Source of the DNA: Acidobacteriota bacterium
GTDB lineage: Bacteria; Acidobacteriota; Terriglobia; UBA7540
DNA length: 10,679 nucleotides
Assembly: GCA_021827255.1 (NCBI GenBank)
Contig: JAKAWO010000080.1
Span: 1-10,679, forward strand
Direction: 5' to 3'
Part shown: one piece after another, positions 1 through 5,964 of the stretch
Layout of the letters: every line of letters begins with the position of its first letter
Position numbering within the stretch: position 1 is the first letter of the stretch
The notes under the pieces: generated by a model
The model's input: the letters and a program-made list of their open reading frames with translations, nothing else
The model's database searches: none
What the model was told of the DNA's origin: nothing
Translations under genes and position numbers: made by a program

Positions 1-2
1 TG

Positions 3-32
3 CTGAAGACGGGAAAGCCATTGCGAAACTGA
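3..32 (+). CDS. Possible 3' tail of an upstream gene (fadN-like expected)
   Basis: An open frame enters the window from the left and ends at TGA (30-32), encoding only LKTGKPLRN. In the fadN-fadA-fadE arrangement known from Bacillus, the gene before the thiolase is a fused enoyl-CoA hydratase/3-hydroxyacyl-CoA dehydrogenase, so a fadN C-terminus would be expected here. The nine residues carry no domain, so the identity rests on neighbours alone. A second frame, starting at base 2, stays open to TGA at 146-148 and could instead be the real tail, though its later part is Arg/Gly/Cys-rich and looks non-coding. Confidence 0.25.
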   Translation: MKTGKPLRN

Positions 33-100
33 GCATGCCCTCGGCCGGGGCGCGGCGGAAACCTTGGCGCCTTGTACAAACCGGGGCGCGTTTCCCAGGC

Positions 101-129
101 TTGTGCGGTTCTCGCGGCGGGTGCATACT
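101..129 (+). promoter_or_regulatory. Weak sigma70-like promoter upstream of thiolase
   Basis: TTGTGC (101-106) and CATACT (124-129) are separated by 17 bases, with 3/6 and 4/6 matches to the -35 and -10 consensus. A start of transcription near 136 would leave a leader of about 26 bases before the thiolase ATG. The match is modest, and the thiolase may instead be read through from an upstream gene. Confidence 0.3.
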
Positions 130-130
130 A

Positions 131-140
131 GGGAGGGAGA
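131..140 (+). promoter_or_regulatory. Purine-rich SD-like tract with unusually long spacing
   Basis: GGGAGGGAGA is an excellent anti-SD match but lies 21 bases before the thiolase ATG at 162, far beyond the usual 5-9 bases. No better SD lies closer; GGCGG at 152-156 is only partial. The thiolase start is nevertheless fixed by its family-typical N-terminus (MREAVIVSAVRT), so either spacing is relaxed, the leader folds to shorten it, or the tract serves another purpose. Confidence 0.3.
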
Positions 141-161
141 AACACTGACTCGGCGGTCATC

Positions 162-1343
162 ATGAGGGAAGCCGTCATCGTTTCAGCCGTAAGAACGGCG
201 GTGGGCAAAGCGCCGCGCGGGGCGCTGCGCTCCACCCGCCCGGATGAGATGGCAGCCGCGGTCATTCGAGAAGCGATCCGCCGCGTTCCCGGACTCGACG
301 CGAACGAAATCGAGGACGTCATTCTGGGTTGCGCCATGCCCGAAGCCGAGCAAGGCAACAACGTCGCTCGAATCGCCGCCCTGCGCGCCGGCCTTCCCGT
401 CGCTTGCGCGGCGATGACCATCAACCGCTTCTGCTCTTCCGGGCTTCAATCCATCGCCCTCGCCTCGGAGCGCATCATGGCAGGATTTGCGGATTCGATT
501 GTCGCCGGCGGCGCCGAAACCATGAGCCTGATTCCGATGGGCGGCACCAACTTCTCGCCCAATCCTTATCTGATGGACCATTATCCCGACGCCTACCTCA
601 GCATGGGCCTGACGGCGGAGAACCTGGCGCGTAAATACTCGATCAGCCGCGAGCAGCAGGATGCTTTTGCTCTTCGCAGCCACCAGCGGGCGCTCGCGGC
701 GATGGAGTGCGGGAAATTCAAGGATGAGATTGTCCCGCTTGAAGTCATCGAAGTCAGCTTGAACGGCTCCGCCCAGCCCCAAAAGCGCGCCACGATTTTC
801 GAGACCGACGAAGGCCCGCGCCGCGATACGTCCGCCGAAGCGCTCGGTAAATTAAAACCCGCTTTCCACGCCCGGGGCACGGTCACCGCCGGCAACGCCT
901 CGCAGATGAGCGACGGGGCGGCGGCGGTGGTGGTGATGTCGGCGGAAAAGGCCCAAACGCTCGGCGCGCCGCCGCTGGCGCGCTTTGTCAGCTACGCGGC
1001 GGTAGGCTGCCCGCCGGAAGAAATGGGGATGGGCCCGGTGTGGGCCATTCCCAAGGCCCTCAAGCTCGCCGGGCTGAAGCTCGCCGATTTGGATCTGATT
1101 GAGTTGAATGAAGCCTTCGCGGCGCAGGCGCTCGCCGTCATCCGGCAGGCCGGGCTCGAGGTGGAAAAAACCAACCTCAACGGCGGCGCGATTGCGCTCG
1201 GCCATCCGCTCGGCGCGACAGGAGCAAAACTCACCGCCACGCTGCTCAGTGAGATGAAGCGGCGCAAGTCACGATATGGCATGGTGACCATGTGCGTGGG
1301 CGGCGGCATGGGCGCCGCGGGGATTTTTGAAAACTTGCTATGA
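162..1343 (+). CDS. fadA: Acetyl-CoA acyltransferase (3-ketoacyl-CoA thiolase)
   Basis: Cleaves 3-ketoacyl-CoA with free CoA to acetyl-CoA and a chain shortened by two carbons, the last step of beta-oxidation, in the cytoplasm. The 393-residue length is normal for the family. All thiolase signatures are visible: the nucleophilic Cys91 in NRFCSSG, the NEAFA loop (316-320), GHPLG with His348, and the C-terminal acid/base Cys378 in CVGGGMG. The N-terminus MREAVIVSAVRTAVGK is characteristic and decides the start. It precedes the acyl-CoA dehydrogenase on the same strand, as in fadNAE operons, which favours a degradative thiolase over a biosynthetic acetoacetyl-CoA thiolase; sequence alone does not fully exclude the latter. 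Nothing is missing or truncated. Confidence 0.95.
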   Translation: MREAVIVSAVRTAVGKAPRGALRSTRPDEMAAAVIREAIRRVPGLDANEIEDVILGCAMPEAEQGNNVARIAALRAGLPVACAAMTINRFCSSGLQSIALASERIMAGFADSIVAGGAETMSLIPMGGTNFSPNPYLMDHYPDAYLSMGLTAENLARKYSISREQQDAFALRSHQRALAAMECGKFKDEIVPLEVIEVSLNGSAQPQKRATIFETDEGPRRDTSAEALGKLKPAFHARGTVTAGNASQMSDGAAAVVVMSAEKAQTLGAPPLARFVSYAAVGCPPEEMGMGPVWAIPKALKLAGLKLADLDLIELNEAFAAQALAVIRQAGLEVEKTNLNGGAIALGHPLGATGAKLTATLLSEMKRRKSRYGMVTMCVGGGMGAAGIFENLL

Positions 1344-1354
1344 GGCTCGAACGG

Positions 1355-1371
1355 CGTCGGCCGAACCGACG
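1355..1371 (+). other. Short inverted repeat in the fadA-sORF gap
   Basis: CGTCGG and CCGACG form a 6-bp stem around a 5-base loop, 11 bases after the thiolase stop. No T-run follows, so it is not a classical intrinsic terminator. It could be an mRNA-processing or stabilising hairpin inside the operon; this is weak evidence in GC-rich DNA. Confidence 0.25.
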
Positions 1372-1437
1372 GAAAACCAAGGGCCTTATCGCCCGCGCAA
1401 CCTGACGGCTGCCGTTGGAGCGCGATCTGGAGACTCA

Positions 1438-1563
1438 ATGCCCAACCCATACGAAACTTTGGCGCTGAACAATCCCGCGCAATTGATGTCGCAATACGGC
1501 GTGAAGGTAAAGGGTGCGACGGCCCAAGCGCTGCGGACTCCGAATCCGCACACTGAGGGGTGA
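1438..1563 (+). CDS. Small ORF (41 aa) between thiolase and acyl-CoA dehydrogenase
   Basis: A 41-codon frame starts at ATG 1438 with a well-placed GGAG (1429-1432, five bases upstream) and ends at TGA 1561-1563, 15 bases before the dehydrogenase ATG. The peptide begins MPNPYETLALNNPAQLM and ends PNPHTEG. It is polar, with no membrane segment, no signal peptide and no cysteines, and shows no domain I recognise. The frame is also open further 5' into the thiolase gene, but the ATG with the SD is the only convincing start. The spacing would couple its translation to fadE. It may be a real small protein, a translational coupler, or chance; conservation of the peptide in related genomes is the deciding evidence. 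Confidence 0.45.
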   Translation: MPNPYETLALNNPAQLMSQYGVKVKGATAQALRTPNPHTEG

Positions 1564-1570
1564 GAGAGGC

Positions 1571-1576
1571 GGAGGG
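1571..1576 (+). promoter_or_regulatory. Shine-Dalgarno of fadE, tightly spaced
   Basis: GGAGGG lies only two bases before the ATG at 1579, closer than usual. The start is retained because the next residues (IKGGSFLIETRTPEEIFTPED) look like the family N-terminus and no other in-frame start with an SD lies nearby. The tight spacing, and the sORF stop overlapping this leader, fit reinitiation by ribosomes finishing the sORF. Confidence 0.5.
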
Positions 1577-1578
1577 AT

Positions 1579-3375
1579 ATGGCCACGGCAATCCCCGAAG
1601 TTCGCATCAAGGGCGGCAGCTTTCTGATTGAGACGCGGACGCCGGAGGAGATATTCACGCCCGAAGACCTGACCGACCAGCACCGGCTCATCGGGCAGAC
1701 GGCGGAAGAGTTTGTGGCGCAGGAGATTCTGCCGCGCTCGAAAGAGATGGAGGAGAAAAAGCCGGGCCTGCTGCGCGAGCTGCTCCAGAAGGCGGCGGAA
1801 ATCGGCCTCTGCGCAACGGACGTTCCGCAGCAGTACGGCGGCTTGGAACTGGACAAAATCTCCAGCATCATCGTCTCTGAAAAAATGGCGCGCAACGGCT
1901 CCTGGGCCTCCACGGTGGGCGCGCAATCCGGCATTGGCGTGCTCCCCATCGCGTTGTTCGGCACGGAAGCGCAAAAGCAAAAATACGTCCCCAAGCTCTC
2001 GAGCGCCGAATGGGTGGGCGCCTACGCGCTGAGCGAAGCGACTTCCGCCTCCGACGCCTTGCACTGCCAGACGCGCGCTGCCCTCAGCCCGGCCGGCCGG
2101 CATTACTTGCTGAACGGCTCCAAGATGTGGATCACCAATGGCGGCATCGCGGATGTTTACGTTGTCTTCGCCAAGCTGGACGGAGAAAAATTCACCGCCT
2201 TCATCGTGGAGCGAGGCTTCCCGGGCGTCTCGGTCGGCGCCGAAGAGCACAAAATGGGCGTCCGAGGGTCTTCCACCACCCCGCTCAATTTTGAAAACGC
2301 CCCGGTGCCCGTCGAAAACGTGCTGGGTGAGATTGGCAAGGGCCATCGAATCGCCTTCAACATTCTCAATTTCGGCCGGCTCAAGCTGGGCGCCGGCTGC
2401 GTGGGCGCTTCCAAGTATTTGATCGCCGAGGCCGCTCGTTGGGCGAACGAGCGCCACGCTTTTGGCCGCAAAATCGCCGATTTCGGCCTCATCAAGGAAA
2501 AACTCGGAGAAATGGTCGCCCGCGCCTACGCGGTGGAGGGTGTTTCCTACCGGACCTCCGGCACGATCGAACGGGCGCTCGAAGGCGTGCATCCGGCGGC
2601 CCCAACCGCCGCCCAGGAAACCATGGCGGCGCTTCAGGAATACGCGGTGGAATGCTCCATCCTCAAGGTGATGGGGACCGAAACGCTCGACTTCATCGCC
2701 GACGAAACCGTTCAGATTTACGGCGGCTACGGCTTTTCGAGCGATTATGAGATTGAAAAAGCCTTTCGCGACCAGCGCGTGAACCGGATTTTCGAAGGCA
2801 CCAACGAGATCAATCGCCTGCTGATGACCGAAATGCTGATGAAGCGCGCCATGAAAGGCGAGCTGGCCCTGCTGCCAGCGGCGCAAAAACTGCTGGACGA
2901 AATGCTGAGCCTTCCTTCGCCGAGTGGCGTCGAAGACGGCCAGCCGCTCGCCGACGTGGCCGCGCTGGTCGAGGGCCTGAAGAAGACGGTGCTCCTGGTG
3001 GCCGGCGCCGCCGCGCAAAAATTTATGGCCGCGCTGCCGGAAGAACAAGAGTTGGTGGGAGCCGTTAGCAATCTGGTCATGGAAACTTACGCGACAGAAA
3101 CGGCTCTGCTGCGCGCCCGCAAGAAAATCGCCCGCTCGAGCGAGCCAGCCGCGCGCGCCGAAGCCGACGCGACTTCTGTTTACGCCTATGAGGCGGCCGA
3201 CCGCGCGGAAATCGAGGCCCGGCGAGCCTTAGCTCGAATCGCCGAAGGAGATCTGCTGCGCGCGTATTTAGGCGCCTTGCGCCGCTTCCTGCGCCGCCCT
3301 TCCCCCGATCGGATCGGCTTCCTGCGCCGCCTCGCCGATCGCGCGCTCGAATTGAACCTCTACCCCTTCGCTTGA
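1579..3375 (+). CDS. fadE: Acyl-CoA dehydrogenase, VLCAD/ACAD9-type
   Basis: FAD enzyme that makes the trans-2-enoyl-CoA in the first step of beta-oxidation, passing electrons to electron-transfer flavoprotein. At 598 residues it is longer than the ~380-residue short/medium-chain enzymes and matches the VLCAD-like class, to which Bacillus FadE (~594 residues) also belongs. Visible in order: helical N-terminal domain (about 30-145); the FAD-contacting stretch YALSEATSASDA (149-160; the usual Pro after SE is Ala); KMWITNGG (182-189); KMGVRGSSTTPL (225-236); the C-terminal helical ACAD core with YGGYGFSSDYEIEKAFRD (381-398) and FEGTNEI (405-411), where Glu406 is the expected catalytic base; then a ~170-residue helical extension typical of VLCAD/ACAD9. 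It sits downstream of the thiolase and sORF in one transcription unit. Long-chain substrates are an inference from the class. Confidence 0.93.
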   Translation: MATAIPEVRIKGGSFLIETRTPEEIFTPEDLTDQHRLIGQTAEEFVAQEILPRSKEMEEKKPGLLRELLQKAAEIGLCATDVPQQYGGLELDKISSIIVSEKMARNGSWASTVGAQSGIGVLPIALFGTEAQKQKYVPKLSSAEWVGAYALSEATSASDALHCQTRAALSPAGRHYLLNGSKMWITNGGIADVYVVFAKLDGEKFTAFIVERGFPGVSVGAEEHKMGVRGSSTTPLNFENAPVPVENVLGEIGKGHRIAFNILNFGRLKLGAGCVGASKYLIAEAARWANERHAFGRKIADFGLIKEKLGEMVARAYAVEGVSYRTSGTIERALEGVHPAAPTAAQETMAALQEYAVECSILKVMGTETLDFIADETVQIYGGYGFSSDYEIEKAFRDQRVNRIFEGTNEINRLLMTEMLMKRAMKGELALLPAAQKLLDEMLSLPSPSGVEDGQPLADVAALVEGLKKTVLLVAGAAAQKFMAALPEEQELVGAVSNLVMETYATETALLRARKKIARSSEPAARAEADATSVYAYEAADRAEIEARRALARIAEGDLLRAYLGALRRFLRRPSPDRIGFLRRLADRALELNLYPFA

Positions 3376-3399
3376 TTCGCCCCGCCCATCCGCTTTCGC

Positions 3400-3427
3400 T
3401 TGCCGCCGGCCCGCCGACAACTATAAG
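3400..3427 (+). promoter_or_regulatory. Sigma70-like promoter of the double thioredoxin gene
   Basis: TTGCCG (3400-3405) and TATAAG (3422-3427) are separated by 16 bases and match the -35 and -10 consensus at 4/6 and 5/6. The AT-rich -10 patch stands out in GC-rich surroundings. Transcription would begin near 3434, about 54 bases before the ATG at 3488. It separates the exported-protein genes from the fad operon. No intrinsic terminator is evident between the fadE stop and this site. Confidence 0.5.
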
Positions 3428-3487
3428 ATACCGCTGACGGGCCGGGAACCTGCGCGTCGAGCGACGTCCGCCCGTGGAGGCTGCACC

Positions 3488-4657
3488 ATGTTCCATCGCG
3501 CCTTGCGTATGCTTGCGCTGAGCTTGATGGCCGGCGCGATTTCGAGACCGGCCCGCTCCCAAGAGCCTCCGCCGACCCTGGCGCTGGGTTCCGTCGCGCC
3601 CAATTTTTGCCTGCCGGGCGTGGATGGCAAGACCCACTGCCTTAAAAATTACGCCGCCGCCAAGGTCTTGGTGGTCATTTTCACCTGCGACCATTGTCCG
3701 ATGGCGCAGCTTTACGAAACGCGCATCAAGCAGTTGGTGGATCGCTTCAAAGGCCGGAGCGTCGCCTTTGTGGCCATCCAGCCCAACAATCCCCAGGCCG
3801 CTCGGCTGAGCGAGCTAGGCTACACCGATCTGACCGATTCGTTCGCGGACATGAAAATTCGCGCCGCTTATCGGCGCTTCAATTTTCCTTACCTCTACGA
3901 CGGCGACACGCAAAAGGTCGCTCGCGCTTACGGGCCCACCAACACGCCCAACGTGTTTGTGTTTGACGCCGCGCGGAAGCTGCGCTACGAAGGCCGGGTG
4001 GACAACAATCCTCGCCCCCAGTACGTCACGCGCCAAGACGCGCGCCTGGCCATTGATGAAGTCCTCGCCGGCCAGCCGGTCCTGGTGCCCAAAACGCCCG
4101 CCATCGGCTGCTCGATCAAATGGATTTACAAGCAGAAAGGAAGGGCCGCTGAGCTGGCGCGCATTGACAGCGAGCCCGTAACGGTCAGGCCCGCAACCGC
4201 CCGCGAGTTGAAGGCTCTGCGCAAGAATCCCACCGGCAAGCTCCTGCTAGTGAATTTCTGGGCCACTTGGTGCGGCCCTTGCGTCGAGGAATTTCACGAT
4301 CTCGAGACCATGGTCCGCATGTACGGCCGCCGCCCCTTCGATCTCGTCACCGTGAGCGTCAATTACCCCGACGAACAGCCCACCGTCTTGCGCTTTCTTG
4401 AGAGGGAGCACGCCACCTCGGAAAACCTGATCTTCGGCTCGCCGCAGCTCTATGACTTGATGGCGGCGTTCGATCCCCAGTGGAACGGCACCGTCCCTTA
4501 CACGGTCTTGATCAGCCCGGCCGGCAACGTGGTTTACCGGCACGTCGGCGCCATTGACGCGCTCAAAGTTCGCCGCTTGATCCTCGCCAATCTTCCCGAT
4601 ACCGGCGGCTACAGTGGCATCCACGCCTATTGGCATCAGTCGGTCTATGGACCCTGA
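3488..4657 (+). CDS. Secreted double thioredoxin-fold protein (PRX-like1 + TlpA-like)
   Basis: Predicted exported thiol-disulfide protein of 389 residues. Residues 1-24 are a signal peptide (Arg4/Arg7, then hydrophobic MLALSLMAGAI, likely cleavage after ARS24). The first domain (about 30-205) is a redoxin of the PRX-like1 type: FTCDHCP with Cys67 and Cys70, the TNTP cis-proline (Pro154), and the family tail GCSIKW around Cys208. The second (about 235-372) is TlpA/ResA-like: VNFWATWCGPC with Cys262 and Cys265, and cis-Pro337 in GTVPYTVLIS. GGAGG at 3476-3480, seven bases before ATG, supports the start. TlpA-like domains reduce disulfides in periplasmic partners, for example in cytochrome c or copper-site assembly; no such partner gene is nearby, so the substrate is unknown. 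The SGNH gene follows after 47 bases and may be co-transcribed. Confidence 0.88.
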   Translation: MFHRALRMLALSLMAGAISRPARSQEPPPTLALGSVAPNFCLPGVDGKTHCLKNYAAAKVLVVIFTCDHCPMAQLYETRIKQLVDRFKGRSVAFVAIQPNNPQAARLSELGYTDLTDSFADMKIRAAYRRFNFPYLYDGDTQKVARAYGPTNTPNVFVFDAARKLRYEGRVDNNPRPQYVTRQDARLAIDEVLAGQPVLVPKTPAIGCSIKWIYKQKGRAAELARIDSEPVTVRPATARELKALRKNPTGKLLLVNFWATWCGPCVEEFHDLETMVRMYGRRPFDLVTVSVNYPDEQPTVLRFLEREHATSENLIFGSPQLYDLMAAFDPQWNGTVPYTVLISPAGNVVYRHVGAIDALKVRRLILANLPDTGGYSGIHAYWHQSVYGP

Positions 4658-4692
4658 GGGCGCGCGGTGGGCTAGGGCGCCTATTTCGATCC

Positions 4693-4698
4693 AAGGAG
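4693..4698 (+). promoter_or_regulatory. Shine-Dalgarno deciding the SGNH hydrolase start
   Basis: AAGGAG lies six bases before ATG 4705. The frame is also open to an ATG at 4630, but that start lies inside the preceding gene, lacks an SD and would bury the signal peptide 25 residues in. Starting at 4705 puts a clean signal peptide at the N-terminus. Confidence 0.7.
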
Positions 4699-4704
4699 CA
4701 TTCC

Positions 4705-5952
4705 ATGCGGCAGGGGCATCGAGTTTTTGCGGCTTGTCTGGCGTTGGCGATTGTTTCTCAGGGGGCGGCCGCTGGCGCTCGATCGAGCCGGCCCAAGTGG
4801 GTGGGATCGTGGGCGACGGCCGAGCAAATTCCCGAGCCGGCGAACGCTCTCCCGCCCGCTGATCTCCGCGACGCCACGCTGCGCCAGATTGTGCGCTTAT
4901 CCCTCGGCGGCGCGGTGCTTCGCGTGGCGATCTCCAACGCTTTTGGCAGGACGCCTCTTCATCTGATTTCCGCCCGCATCGCCGTGCCGCTCTCGCCCGC
5001 TTCACCCAAAATTGACGCCGCGACCAGCCGGCCGTTGACCTTTTCCGGACGCCCCAGCGTCACCATTCCCGCCGGTGCCGAATATGTTTCTGATCCCGTT
5101 GCTTTCACGGCCGCGCCGCAATCGAACCTGGCCGTCAGCTTTTACATTGGCCGGCCCGCCGAGGGCGAGACCAGCCATCCAGGCTCGCGCGCCACTTCCT
5201 ACCTCGCGCCTGGCAATCACGTGGCCGGCCCCGACTTGCCGGGCGCGATGAAATTCGATCATTGGTTTTACCTGGCGGGCGTGCAGGTCTCGGCCCTACC
5301 CAGCGCCGCTGCCATTGTGGCGTTGGGCGATTCCATCACCGATGGCCACGCTTCGGCCACCAATGGAAACAACCGCTGGCCCGACGATTTGGCGCGCCGC
5401 CTGCTTCGCGCCATGCCGGGGCGACCGCTGGGCGTTCTTAACGAAGGCATCGGCGGCAACCGCTTGCTGCTCGACGGGTTGGGACCGAACGCCCTCGCCC
5501 GCTTCGACCGCGACGTGCTCGCCCCGCCTGGAGTTCGCTATCTGATCGTGCTCGAGGGCATCAACGATATCGGAACCTTCGGCCTCACCGGCAACCGGTC
5601 GCCCGCCGCCCACCGCGCCTTGGTGCGCAGGATCATCGGAGCTTACCAGCAGATCGTGCTCCGCGCGCGCGAGCACGGCATTCGCGTTTTTGGCGGTACG
5701 CTCACGCCTTTCGTCGGCTCGGCGTACTACCACCCGGGGCCGCTCAGTGAAGCCGACCGCCAGGCCGTCAATCGCTGGATTCGCGCCCCGGGCCATTTTG
5801 ATGCGGTGATTGATTTTGACAAGGTGCTGCGCGACCCGACGCGGCCCCACCGACTTCTGCCGGCGTACGATTCCGGCGATCACCTGCACCCCTCGCCCGC
5901 CGGATATCAGGCCATGGCCAACGCGGTCCCGCTCTCCCTCTTTGCCCGCTGA
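4705..5952 (+). CDS. Secreted SGNH/GDSL-family hydrolase (XynE-like)
   Basis: Predicted extracytoplasmic esterase or lipase-type hydrolase of 415 residues. A signal peptide (hydrophobic FAACLALAIVSQGAAAGA) is followed by a beta-rich N-terminal half opening with WVGSWATAEQ, a signature of the XynE-like SGNH subgroup. The catalytic domain has all four blocks: ALGDSITDG with nucleophile Ser210, NEGIGGN (oxyanion Gly251, Asn252), EGINDIG with Asn287, and SGDHLHPS with Asp392 and His395. Members of this subgroup are known or thought to deacylate polysaccharides, but the substrate cannot be read here. It lies 47 bases after the thioredoxin gene on the same strand, and ends 12 bases from the stop of the convergent N-glycanase gene, which suggests a shared theme of extracellular glycan processing (inference). 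Confidence 0.9.
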   Translation: MRQGHRVFAACLALAIVSQGAAAGARSSRPKWVGSWATAEQIPEPANALPPADLRDATLRQIVRLSLGGAVLRVAISNAFGRTPLHLISARIAVPLSPASPKIDAATSRPLTFSGRPSVTIPAGAEYVSDPVAFTAAPQSNLAVSFYIGRPAEGETSHPGSRATSYLAPGNHVAGPDLPGAMKFDHWFYLAGVQVSALPSAAAIVALGDSITDGHASATNGNNRWPDDLARRLLRAMPGRPLGVLNEGIGGNRLLLDGLGPNALARFDRDVLAPPGVRYLIVLEGINDIGTFGLTGNRSPAAHRALVRRIIGAYQQIVLRAREHGIRVFGGTLTPFVGSAYYHPGPLSEADRQAVNRWIRAPGHFDAVIDFDKVLRDPTRPHRLLPAYDSGDHLHPSPAGYQAMANAVPLSLFAR

Positions 5953-5964
5953 CCGTTGCCCCGC

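Noticed and set aside
72..79. TTGTACAA palindrome upstream of the thiolase, considered as a TetR-type operator
   Set aside because: Eight bases is too short to support a specific operator, and no second half-site pattern is present.
1435..3048. A 537-codon open frame on the - strand
   Set aside because: It is the shadow of fadE, with His/Arg/Gly-rich composition and no recognisable motif.
4630..4704. An upstream ATG extending the SGNH hydrolase by 25 residues
   Set aside because: It begins inside the preceding gene, has no SD, and would put the signal peptide internally.
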